From: Actinomadura soli
Lineage (GTDB): Bacteria; Actinomycetota; Actinomycetes; Streptosporangiales; Streptosporangiaceae
Assembly: GCF_005889715.1 (NCBI RefSeq)
Contig: NZ_VCKW01000002.1
Location: 1 to 64,000, forward strand
DNA: 64,000 nucleotides
Direction: 5' to 3'
Numbering within the stretch: the stretch's first letter is position 1; each line of letters opens with the position of its first letter. Below, one piece after another: positions 40,747-48,494 of this stretch. Made by a program: the position numbers and the translations under genes. The notes beneath the pieces were generated by a model that ran no database searches, was not told the DNA's origin, and worked only from the letters and a program-made list of their open reading frames with translations.

Positions 40747-43521
40747 ATGGCGGAGAGCAGGGCCGCTACCGACGGCCGTGAAGTGATCGAGAATCCCGGC
40801 GCGGCAGGGCGGCCCGAGAGCACGCCCCCTCCCCCGCCGTCGCCGCTGATCGAGAGCGCGACCAGGGAGCTGCACAAGGCGACCCTGGTGCCGCTGCGCG
40901 TCCCGTCAGGGTCGGCAGGGCAGGCGATGGCCAAGCTGGGCTTTCTCCACCGGCTCGGGCTGCGCCCGGCAGAGGTCGAGAACGCGGTGCGGCGGCTCCG
41001 CGAGGCGGACGCGGGCACCGGGGCGGAAGCCGCGACGGCCCCCGTGCCGGACGAACCCGTGCCGGACGAACCCGTGCTGGAACTGCTGGCCTCGTTCGAG
41101 GAACCCGGCGTCCCGCCGCTGCTGCCGGCCGCGCAGGTGCTCGCCGGCGTTCCGGTCGAGGTGCTCCAGAGGTTCGGCCGGGCCGTAGTGGAGCTGCGTC
41201 GCGCCGACCTGGAGCGGTGCACCGCCGAGAGGGCCGGCGCGGACACGGCGACCGGCGCGGACACGGCGGCCGGCGCGGCGCGCAACGACCTGCACCGCGC
41301 CCTGCTCGCGGTCAAGGGGCTGGAGCTCGGCAGCGAGACGTCCCTGGTGGGCGCGCTGAACCTGGAGCGGCTGGAGATGACGCCCGCCGGGATCGAGCGC
41401 GGCGAGCTGGTCGGGACCGTCCCGCTGGCGCCGCTGGAGCAGACCGCGGTGACGCAGAAGGAGTGGTCCGTCCAGAAGAAGGAGTTCACCTCGATCGTCA
41501 CCGACTCGCTGGAGACGCTGAGCGAGACGGGGGTGACCGACAACACCGAGCTGTCCCAGTCGACGAACTCCCAGCAGGAGCACTCGAACCAGTTCAACAT
41601 CACCGGCACGGTCTCCGGTGGGATCCCGTTGATCTCCGGGTCGGTGACGTCGTCCTTCACCGGGCAGGGCAAGGAGTCGCAGTCGGCGGGCGAGAGCCGC
41701 AAGCACGCGACGGGCCTGACGCAGAAGGCGTCCTCCCGCGCCAAGCAGGAGCACAAGGTCACCATCGCGACGACCACGGTGACCGGGACGTCGCAGACCA
41801 CCACGCGGACGCTGCGCAATCCGCACGACACCAACCCGATCCGGGTCGACTACTACAGCATGATGCGCAAGTGGCGGGTGCGCCTGTACCGGCACGGGCT
41901 GCGCTCGACGTACGACATCGTCCTGCCGGAGCCCGCCGCGTCGATCCGGCGGTCCTACGTCGAGCTGGCCGCGCTGAAGGCCCGGCTGGGGCCGTTCGTG
42001 TTCAACCTCCCGCACAGCGACATCACGGCCGACATCCGCGCGGACGATCCGAAGCCGCCGGTGACGGACCCGCCCACCCCCGACCAGCCGCACTACCTGG
42101 TGCTCGCCGACCGGTACCACGCACCGGCGCCGCCTCCGCCGCCCGCGCCGACGAAGACCCTCACGCTGTCCGTGGACGGGCTGGACCTGGGGGAGGGCCG
42201 CCACAGCGGAAAGGTCACGGCGACCGTGCCGCCGGGCTACCAGGTCGCCTTGGTGGTGATGAACGCCAGTCTGGAGCACGCCGAGCATGCCGGACGGTTC
42301 ACCGTCATGGGCACCAACATCAGCTTCGAACCGTGGGGGCACCACAAGGACTACGCCGACGAGCACCTCTTCGCCCACGACGGCACCCCCTTCCTGGCAG
42401 GTGCCACGGAGACCCAGCCCATCCGGCTGCTGTTCGAGGACGTCGGCACGGCCACCATCGTGTTCACCGTCCGGTGCGTCCCCACCAAGGAGTCCATGGA
42501 GCAGTGGCGCGCGGACGTGTGGAACGTCCTGTACAACGCGGCGCAGACGCAGTACTTCGCCGAGCAGCAGGACATCGCGGGCAGGATCGCGGCGCTGGAG
42601 GAGCGGCTGACCGACGTCGACACCCTCACGCTGCGGCGCGAGGAGAACGACGAGGTGATGAAGGGCGTGCTGCGGTACCTGCTCGGCAACCGCTTCCCCA
42701 CGGTGCCGGGCGATGTCCTCACGGTGCTCGAGGAGGCCGGGGTGGACGTCGCGCACGGCACGGGCTTCGAGTCGGGCGCCATCAACCCCGACTCCATCGA
42801 GTGGACGCTGGTGCGGCAGTACGAGGAGATCGTCCGGTTCGTCAACCAGGCGATCGAGTGGGAGAACGTGGTGACGTTCCTCTACTCCTACTTCTGGGAC
42901 GTGCCCGCCAGCTGGGACTTCATCAGGCAGCTCGAACACCCCGACGCCACGCGGCAGGCGTTCCTGCGCGCGGGCAGCGCCCGGGTCGTGCTGACCGTCC
43001 GGCGGGGCTGGGAGACGCGGTGGGCGAACTTCGTCGACCGCGGCCTGCTCGACGACCCGCACGCGCCTGACCCGGAGTCGCCGTACTGGACCATCGCCCA
43101 GGAGATCGCCGCCTACGACGACCGCAACTATCCCGGGATCCCGGCCGCCAATCCCGGCAAGACGGCCACCCGGCTGCAGGACGCGGTGATCACCACGTCC
43201 CCGGTCAGCGTCGGCCCGAGCCCGGGCCCGGTCTCGATCCAGGTGGCGAGCAGCGCGGGCTTCCTGGCCGGGGCGCAGGTGGTGATCGACTCCGTCCGGG
43301 GGCTCGACCACGACCAGGAGGCCCAGACGATCGTCGACATCCCGGACGCGACCCACATCAGGGTGGGCCGGCTCCTCAAGGCGCACACGGGCACGGCGGC
43401 GTCCCCGTTCCAGGTCACCCAGCCCGGGGAGAAGGGCGAGCTGATCGCCGAGTGGAACGAGTACACGCCCACGTCCGGCATCGACATCACCGTCACCTAC
43501 AACCCGGCGGAGGGCGGCTGA
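40747..43521 (+). CDS. Large protein of unknown function, first gene of PLD set
   Basis: Protein of 924 residues that I do not recognise. From the N-terminus: a proline-rich stretch (PPPPPSP), a helical region with two internal repeats (VPDEP x2 and GADTA x2), a Ser/Thr/Gln-rich region at about 240-330 (LETLSETGVTDNTELSQSTN, FNITGTVSGGIPLISGSVTS), a conserved-looking NPHDTNPIRVDYYSMMRKWR segment, a proline linker, a beta-rich domain, then helical segments (IAGRIAALEERLTDVDTLTL, IVRFVNQAIEWENVVTFLYS), and a C-terminal beta domain. No signal peptide. GGGGAG stands before ATG 40747. The stop is 1 bp before the PLD start, so the two are one functional unit. Pore or structural role is possible but unproven. 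Confidence 0.75.
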   Translation: MAESRAATDGREVIENPGAAGRPESTPPPPPSPLIESATRELHKATLVPLRVPSGSAGQAMAKLGFLHRLGLRPAEVENAVRRLREADAGTGAEAATAPVPDEPVPDEPVLELLASFEEPGVPPLLPAAQVLAGVPVEVLQRFGRAVVELRRADLERCTAERAGADTATGADTAAGAARNDLHRALLAVKGLELGSETSLVGALNLERLEMTPAGIERGELVGTVPLAPLEQTAVTQKEWSVQKKEFTSIVTDSLETLSETGVTDNTELSQSTNSQQEHSNQFNITGTVSGGIPLISGSVTSSFTGQGKESQSAGESRKHATGLTQKASSRAKQEHKVTIATTTVTGTSQTTTRTLRNPHDTNPIRVDYYSMMRKWRVRLYRHGLRSTYDIVLPEPAASIRRSYVELAALKARLGPFVFNLPHSDITADIRADDPKPPVTDPPTPDQPHYLVLADRYHAPAPPPPPAPTKTLTLSVDGLDLGEGRHSGKVTATVPPGYQVALVVMNASLEHAEHAGRFTVMGTNISFEPWGHHKDYADEHLFAHDGTPFLAGATETQPIRLLFEDVGTATIVFTVRCVPTKESMEQWRADVWNVLYNAAQTQYFAEQQDIAGRIAALEERLTDVDTLTLRREENDEVMKGVLRYLLGNRFPTVPGDVLTVLEEAGVDVAHGTGFESGAINPDSIEWTLVRQYEEIVRFVNQAIEWENVVTFLYSYFWDVPASWDFIRQLEHPDATRQAFLRAGSARVVLTVRRGWETRWANFVDRGLLDDPHAPDPESPYWTIAQEIAAYDDRNYPGIPAANPGKTATRLQDAVITTSPVSVGPSPGPVSIQVASSAGFLAGAQVVIDSVRGLDHDQEAQTIVDIPDATHIRVGRLLKAHTGTAASPFQVTQPGEKGELIAEWNEYTPTSGIDITVTYNPAEGG

Positions 43522-43522
43522 C

Positions 43523-45289
43523 ATGCCGCCCAAACCACCTGGAGCATCGAAACCGTTCACCACCTGCCAGGAGGACGCGGCCGAAGTCGCCAAGCTGCCT
43601 CACAAGCCCTCCCCCGACGCGTCGGATCCGCGGGGCGCCGGAAAACCTGACCAGGTGCTGGCGAAGCTGCGCGGCTGGTACCCCGATGCGGCGCTGCCGA
43701 CGATGGGCAACGCCGTCGTCCCGTATATCTACGGCAGGTGCGCGTTCCACGACATGGGCACCGCGATCGCCACCGCGACGTCCGCCGACCACCGGATCTA
43801 CCTCCTCGGCTGGGGCGTCGACCCGGTGACGGTCATGCTGGAGGCGGCGGGCGGCTCCCCGGCGGTCAGGCTGCGCGACCTGCTGCAAAAGACAAAGGCC
43901 CAGATCCGGGGCGTGTTCTGGGACAACCCGGATGTCGCGAACGATCCGAAAATGAATCCGGCCGGCGGCAACAACGTCCCCATCACCGACTTCATCAACG
44001 GCCTGCCCAACGGCTTGGCGATCCTGGACCGGAAGCTCCCGTTCCTGCGGTACGGCGGCATTCCCGTCCTGCCGGCGGGCAGTGCTCATCACCAGAAGCT
44101 GCTCGTCGTGTACGGCGCGCTCGGCCTGATCGCGTTCACCGGCGGCATGGACGTCAACGGCAGCCGCGTCGGCGACGACCCGTACCACGACGTCCATTTC
44201 CGCGTCACCGGCCCGGCCGCGGCAGTGCTGCTGCGGGTCTTCCGGGAAAGGTGGCTCGACCATTCGGACACCCACCGGCTGGACGCCGCCAAGTTCGCGA
44301 TGCCGCGGGCGCGGGTGGAGGCCGACTTCGCGCTGGTCGCCACCGGACAGGCGCCCGCGCCCGTCCCGTCCGTCACTCTCGGACGCGGGTCGCGGGCACC
44401 CGGATCGTATGCGGTCGCCATCGGCCGCACCTACGCCGACCTGGGCAGGATGAACAGGTCGCAGGAGAGGTACGGGTTCGCGCCGAAAGGGGAGCGGACC
44501 GCCTGGGAACTGGTCAAGAAGGCGGTCGGCCAGGCGCGCCACTACATCTACATCGAGGACCAGTACCTGGTGAGCCGGCGGCTCAAGGCGCTGCTGGTGG
44601 ACCGCCTCCGCGATCCCCAGTTCAAGTTCCTGCTCATCCTCATGGAGAAATCGACCACCTTCGAGCACTACAAGGAGCTGCTCAAGAGGGAGAAGAAGAA
44701 GGACAAGGACGGCAATGTCATGAAGGACGAATACGGGAGGGACATAGAGGAGGTCTCCTTCCCGAACGAGTTTCCCTATCTCGTCGGAGCGCGCAACGAG
44801 TGGCGTACCGACTTCGCCGCGGCCGATCCCAGCGGGCGCAAATGGCGGATGTTCTCGCTGAAAGCGAGCCCGGACGATGAGCGCAAGAAATGGTGCGGGC
44901 CCTACGTCCACGCCAAGACGTGCCTCGTCGACGACGAGTTCGCCGTCATCGGCACCGTCAACGTCAACGACCGCGGCTACACCTTCGACAGCGAGATCGC
45001 CGCGGGCATCACCGACGACCTGATGGGCAGGATGGGCGGCCATCGTTTCGCCCGGGACCTGCGCGTGAACCTGTGGCACAAGCACCTGGCCGTCCCGCGC
45101 GCCCGGCTCGAATCCTGGGAGGAGGGCCTGAAGGTCTGGCGGAAGCCGCCCCCCGAGGCGATGGTCGTCGACGCCAGCGCGCTGGAGTACAGCGAGCTCC
45201 TCGGATCCAAGGGCCTGGTACGGGACGACCCCGGCGCGAACCGGCTGTGGACGGAGTCGATCGACCCCGACGCCGACCTGCTCCCCTGA
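43523..45289 (+). CDS. Phospholipase D-like enzyme with one altered HKD motif
   Basis: PLD-superfamily protein of 588 residues without signal peptide. First catalytic site: SAHHQKLLVVYGALGLIAFT then GGMDVNGSR; H190 and K192 are present but the Asp expected six positions further is Tyr197. Second site: YVHAKTCLVDDEFAVIGTVN with H463, K465 and D470 complete. Between them a charged insertion at about 385-410 (LKREKKKDKDGNVMKDEYG). Family members cleave phosphodiesters of lipids or nucleic acids through a histidine intermediate; the altered site may still act because the two His are kept. It begins 1 bp after the 924-residue protein. Confidence 0.85.
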   Translation: MPPKPPGASKPFTTCQEDAAEVAKLPHKPSPDASDPRGAGKPDQVLAKLRGWYPDAALPTMGNAVVPYIYGRCAFHDMGTAIATATSADHRIYLLGWGVDPVTVMLEAAGGSPAVRLRDLLQKTKAQIRGVFWDNPDVANDPKMNPAGGNNVPITDFINGLPNGLAILDRKLPFLRYGGIPVLPAGSAHHQKLLVVYGALGLIAFTGGMDVNGSRVGDDPYHDVHFRVTGPAAAVLLRVFRERWLDHSDTHRLDAAKFAMPRARVEADFALVATGQAPAPVPSVTLGRGSRAPGSYAVAIGRTYADLGRMNRSQERYGFAPKGERTAWELVKKAVGQARHYIYIEDQYLVSRRLKALLVDRLRDPQFKFLLILMEKSTTFEHYKELLKREKKKDKDGNVMKDEYGRDIEEVSFPNEFPYLVGARNEWRTDFAAADPSGRKWRMFSLKASPDDERKKWCGPYVHAKTCLVDDEFAVIGTVNVNDRGYTFDSEIAAGITDDLMGRMGGHRFARDLRVNLWHKHLAVPRARLESWEEGLKVWRKPPPEAMVVDASALEYSELLGSKGLVRDDPGANRLWTESIDPDADLLP

Positions 45290-45374
45290 CGCGGGCGTGG
45301 ACATTGGCCGCCAGATCTGATTACTATCCGTGATTACTTGATCATGATGAGTGACCCATGAGGGGGACGTGGCA

Positions 45375-45797
45375 ATGAGGTCTTTTGTGAACCGGGGTGT
45401 GCTCGCCGTGCCCGTCCTCGCGCTGGTTCTGGCCGGCGGCGCGCCTGCCGCGGCCACCGCGCAGGAGACCAGGACGAAGGCCGAGGTGAACCTGCTCAGG
45501 CTCACCTGTTACGAGACCGAGGACACCTCGGGCGGCGACGAGATCTATCTCCAGATCAACGGCAGGACCGTCTGGTCGACGGCGGACTCCATCAACTGCG
45601 ACCACGACCACCCGAACCACCGGCCGATCAACCGGAGGGCCAAGACCGGGGACCAGATCACGCTGTACGACAAGGACGGCGACCTGCCGGGCGACTCCGA
45701 CGACCACCTCGGCTCCGACGTGATCGAGGGCGACCGGGGAAGCCTGGTCTTCAACCTGGACGACGCGCTCTACACCGTGGACTACGGCCCGGCGTAG
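45375..45797 (+). CDS. Small secreted protein with C2-like calcium-loop pattern
   Basis: Secreted protein of 140 residues. Signal peptide MRSFVNRGVLAVPVLALVLA with AAATAQ as cleavage region, then a single small domain with TKAEVNLLRLTCYETEDTSG, DEIYLQINGRTVW, and the acidic loop YDKDGDLPGDSDDHLGSDVI. This D-x-D-x-D and DDxLG pattern resembles calcium loops of C2 domains. Cys pair (TCYETE and INCDHD) may form a disulfide. ATG 45375 follows AGGGGG. It comes after the PLD gene and may share its transcript. I cannot name it further. Confidence 0.65.
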   Translation: MRSFVNRGVLAVPVLALVLAGGAPAAATAQETRTKAEVNLLRLTCYETEDTSGGDEIYLQINGRTVWSTADSINCDHDHPNHRPINRRAKTGDQITLYDKDGDLPGDSDDHLGSDVIEGDRGSLVFNLDDALYTVDYGPA

Positions 45798-45813
45798 CGC
45801 GTCCGGCGGGCGG

Positions 45814-45843
45814 CAGGCCGGGCGACGCGGATCGCCCGGCCTG
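45814..45843. terminator. Bidirectional terminator between convergent operons
   Basis: A perfect 12-bp stem (CAGGCCGGGCGA / TCGCCCGGCCTG) with a 6-nt loop lies between the rightward secreted protein stop (45797) and the leftward FMN reductase stop (45846). It ends both units. Confidence 0.8.
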
Positions 45844-45845
45844 GG

Positions 45846-46361
45846 TCACCGGCGGACGACGTCCGGCCGCGGGCGCAGCTGGGGTTCGACCCGCGTCGCC
45901 CATGCGGTGGTGATCTCCTCGATCCGGGGGATGTCGCCCTCCTCGACCGCCAGGCCCGGGGTGACGACGGTGGCGCCGAGTTCGACCAGCAGGGGACGCA
46001 GGTGCACCTCCACCGCCAGGGAGTGGGCCGGAGAGCCCACGACCAGCAGGGGAAGGGCGACGGTTCCCGCCAAGGCGCCGGTGTCGATCTGGTCGAGGAA
46101 GACCTTCAGCAGGCCCGTGTAGGTCGCCTTGTACGTCGGGCTCGCCACGATCAGTAGGTCGGCCTCGTTGACCTGGCGCACCGCCGCGGCGACGAACGGG
46201 TCCTTCCGGTTGAAGAGCCGGGGGGCCAGGCCGGCCAGTTCGATGACGTGCGGTTCGGCCTCGTCCCCGACGAGATGGGACACGGCGCGGGCGGCGCTGA
46301 CCGCCGCCAGCGCGGTGCGGGACGCGGGGCGCGGGTTGCCGACCAGGACGGTGATGGACAT
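45846..46361 (-). CDS. NADPH-dependent FMN reductase
   Basis: Flavodoxin-fold reductase of 171 residues: MSITVLVGNPRPASRTALAA (phosphate loop), LLIVASPTYKATYTGLLKVF (flavin-binding P-T-Y-x loop) and PLLVVGSPAHSLAVEVHLRP. This matches MsuE/SsuE-type NADPH:FMN reductases that supply reduced flavin to LLM monooxygenases of sulfonate metabolism. ATG 46361 is 20 bp after the flavin reductase stop, and the LLM monooxygenase is the first gene of the operon. Terminator follows. The pairing supports an organosulfur or related role. Confidence 0.88.
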   Translation of the reverse strand: MSITVLVGNPRPASRTALAAVSAARAVSHLVGDEAEPHVIELAGLAPRLFNRKDPFVAAAVRQVNEADLLIVASPTYKATYTGLLKVFLDQIDTGALAGTVALPLLVVGSPAHSLAVEVHLRPLLVELGATVVTPGLAVEEGDIPRIEEITTAWATRVEPQLRPRPDVVRR

Positions 46362-46381
46362 GTCGTTCCTCCGGAACCGGG

Positions 46382-46906
46382 TTAGGGGAGCCGGGCGAAG
46401 CCGCCGAAAGCGCCCTTGTGGTAGAGCAGCGGTGATCTCTGGCGGTTCAGCAGCGCTCGCCTGACGTGCCCGACGACGAGCCAGTGATCGCCGATGGCAT
46501 GGGTCTCGTGCCGGTCGCAGATGACGTGGGCGACGGCGCCGTCGATCAGCGGGACGTTCTCCTCGCTCGGCCGCCACGCCGTGGGCGGGGCGAACCGGTC
46601 GGCTCCCCTGGCGGCGAAGCGGGCGGCCAGGTCCGCCTGCTCGGCCGCGAGGAGATGGACGCCGAAGAGCCGGGCCCGGCGGAGTTCGGGCCAGGTGGTG
46701 GACGAGTCGGCGATGTAGAAGGAGATCAGCGGCGGGGCGAGGCTGACGCTGGTGAACGACGTGGCGGTCAGCCCGACCGGGGTGCCGCCGACGATGGCGG
46801 TGATGGCGACGACGCCGGAGGCGTGACGTCCCAGCGCCTCCCTGAACAGGTCTGGTCCGACGCCGTCGAGGGGGTGCCGCGGCGCGGCGGGATGCGGGGC
46901 GGTCAT
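46382..46906 (-). CDS. Flavin reductase domain protein
   Basis: Flavin reductase of 174 residues of the HpaC/FRD type, which reduces FMN or FAD with NAD(P)H. Visible segments: FREALGRHASGVVAITAIVG, GLTATSFTSVSLAPPLISFY (flavin-binding SFTSVSL), ARLFGVHLLAAEQADLAARF, and the C-terminal GDHWLVVGHVRRALLN then PLLYHKGAFGGF. ATG 46906 overlaps the stop of a 33-codon small frame (ATGA) that follows the LLM gene. Two separate reductases in one operon is more than the monooxygenase strictly needs. Confidence 0.88.
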   Translation of the reverse strand: MTAPHPAAPRHPLDGVGPDLFREALGRHASGVVAITAIVGGTPVGLTATSFTSVSLAPPLISFYIADSSTTWPELRRARLFGVHLLAAEQADLAARFAARGADRFAPPTAWRPSEENVPLIDGAVAHVICDRHETHAIGDHWLVVGHVRRALLNRQRSPLLYHKGAFGGFARLP

Positions 46907-47004
46907 GACGGTCGTCCTTCCGTGCCCGGTTCCGCGTACCCGCTGGGCGGACCACCGGCCGGGTGGACGACCAGGTTCAGGCGCAGCTGCCGGTCGAGGC
47001 TCAT
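46903..47004 (-). CDS. 33-residue small protein, translational coupler
   Basis: A small frame of 33 codons lies between the LLM monooxygenase and the flavin reductase. It begins MSLDRQLRLNLVV and overlaps the monooxygenase stop by ATGA at the start and the flavin reductase start by ATGA at the end. GGAAGG stands seven bases before its ATG, and it carries a GAAGGA for the next gene. The start resembles the N-terminus of LLM proteins (LHLNAFLMSNG in the neighbour), so it may be a remnant of a duplicated monooxygenase kept as a coupling element. Expression is not shown. Confidence 0.5.
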   Translation of the reverse strand: MSLDRQLRLNLVVHPAGGPPSGYAEPGTEGRPS

Positions 47005-48380
47005 CGACCCGCCTTCCCGCCGGTCAGGGCGGTCACGGGGCGGACGGGCCCGGCGAGGGGCGGCGTCCGGCCGTCCGGTGGACGGGGAAGCCCGTAGTGC
47101 TCGCGGAGCGTGGTGCCGGTGTACTCGGTGCGGAACAGGCCCCTCGCCTGCAGCAATGGGACGACGTGGTCCACGAACGCCTCCAGCCCGGAGGGCAGCA
47201 CGGCCGGCATGACGTTGAAGCCGTCGGCGGCGCCGGCGGTGAACCAGTGCTCGATGGTGGCGGCGATCTGTTCCGGGGTGCCGGCGAACGTGCGGTGCCC
47301 GCGTCCGCCGCCGAGCCTGCCGATGAGCTGGCGCACGGTGAGGTTCTCGTCCCGGGCCAGCTTGACGATCAGCGTGTACCGGCTCTTGGCGCCCTCGATC
47401 TCGTCCTCGGCGGGCAGGTCGGCCGGGAGCGGCGCGTCCAGGGGCAGCCGCTCGGGGTCCAGCCGCAGCGTCCCGGCGAGCTGCGCCCGCGCGTGCTCGG
47501 GGAGGATGAGCCGGTCGAGCTCCTCGTCGAGCGCCCGCGCCTCCCGTTCGGTGCTCCCGATCACCGGGACGATCCCCGGCAGCACCTTGATCTGCTCCGG
47601 GTCACGTCCCGCCGCCGCGCCGCGGCGCTTGACGTCAGCGTAGAACGCCTGCGCGTCGGCCAGGGTCTGCTGCGCCGTGAAGATCGCCTCGGCGTGGCGG
47701 GCGGCGAAGTCCCGGCCGTGCTCCGACGAGCCCGCCTGGACGAGCAGCGGATGCCCCTGGGGTGGGCGCGCGGTGTTCAGCGGCCCGTGCACCCGGTAGT
47801 AGGGCCCGGAGTGCTCGATCGCGCGCACCCGTTCCGGGACCGCCCATGTGCCGCCGGACTTGTCGCCGATGGCGGCGTCGTCCCGCCAGCTGTCCCAGAG
47901 CCTGCGCGCGACGTCGACGAACTCGGCCGCGCGTTCGTAGCGGTCCCGGTGCGCGGGCAGCTCGTCGAGGCCGAAGTTGCGCGCGGCGTCCAGGGTCGCG
48001 GTGGTCACGATGTTCCAGCCGGCCCGGCCGCCGCTGATGTGGTCCAGCGAGGCGAACCTGCGGGCCAGGTTGTACGGATCGTTGTAGGTGGTGGACGCCG
48101 TCGCGATGAGCCCGACGTGCGTGGTCGCGGTCGCCATCGCGGCCAGCAGGACGGTCGGCTCCAGGACGCTCGTCGGACGCTGTGCCACCTCTCCCATGAT
48201 CGAGGGGCTGTCCGCGAAGAACACCGAGTCCAGCAGGCCGCGCTCGGCGGTCCGCGCGAGCCGCGTGAAGTACGCCGCGTCGTGGTTGACGAAGGGGTCG
48301 GCGCCCGGGAGCCGCCAGGCCGCCTCGTGGTGTCCGTTGCTCATCAAGAAGGCGTTGAGGTGCAGCCGTCGCGCGGTCAT
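47001..48380 (-). CDS. LLM flavin-dependent monooxygenase (NtaA/SnaA/DszA family)
   Basis: Two-component flavin monooxygenase of 459 residues, family of nitrilotriacetate (NtaA) and desulfurisation (DszA) enzymes. Signatures: LHLNAFLMSNGHHEAAWR, then DSVFFADSPSIMG, TTHVGLIATASTTYNDPYNL, DHISGGRAGWNIVTTATLDA and QAGSSEHGRDFAARHAEAIF. It needs reduced FMN, which the two reductases downstream provide. ATG 48380 follows AGGAG. A clear promoter is at 48415-48443. Together with the alkylsulfatase/SulP remnant next to it, desulfurisation of an organosulfur compound is the favoured reading; other substrates of the family cannot be excluded. Confidence 0.9.
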   Translation of the reverse strand: MTARRLHLNAFLMSNGHHEAAWRLPGADPFVNHDAAYFTRLARTAERGLLDSVFFADSPSIMGEVAQRPTSVLEPTVLLAAMATATTHVGLIATASTTYNDPYNLARRFASLDHISGGRAGWNIVTTATLDAARNFGLDELPAHRDRYERAAEFVDVARRLWDSWRDDAAIGDKSGGTWAVPERVRAIEHSGPYYRVHGPLNTARPPQGHPLLVQAGSSEHGRDFAARHAEAIFTAQQTLADAQAFYADVKRRGAAAGRDPEQIKVLPGIVPVIGSTEREARALDEELDRLILPEHARAQLAGTLRLDPERLPLDAPLPADLPAEDEIEGAKSRYTLIVKLARDENLTVRQLIGRLGGGRGHRTFAGTPEQIAATIEHWFTAGAADGFNVMPAVLPSGLEAFVDHVVPLLQARGLFRTEYTGTTLREHYGLPRPPDGRTPPLAGPVRPVTALTGGKAGR

Positions 48381-48414
48381 CGTCCGCCCGCTCCTTCCAG
48401 TCAATTTCATGCAA

Positions 48415-48443
48415 ATCCTACCTTTTAAGTAGGAATACCTCAA
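48415..48443 (-). promoter_or_regulatory. Sigma70-type promoter with inverted repeat
   Basis: On the minus strand TTGAGG (48443-48438), a 17-base spacer and TAGGAT (48420-48415) form a good promoter 35 bp ahead of the monooxygenase ATG. An inverted repeat TCCTAC-N7-GTAGGA (48416-48434) overlaps the spacer and -10, so a repressor may bind there. The regulator is not in the window. Confidence 0.65.
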
Positions 48444-48494
48444 GACGGACTACGGCGAGACGGGCAGGCCGACCGCGTACCGCGAACGCCTCGA

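Noticed and set aside
40906-43593. Long leftward frame opposite the 924-residue protein
   Set aside because: Shadow frame rich in Arg, Gly and His; no ribosome binding site.
43493-45505. Leftward frame opposite the PLD gene
   Set aside because: Overlaps HKD motifs on the other strand; no family features.
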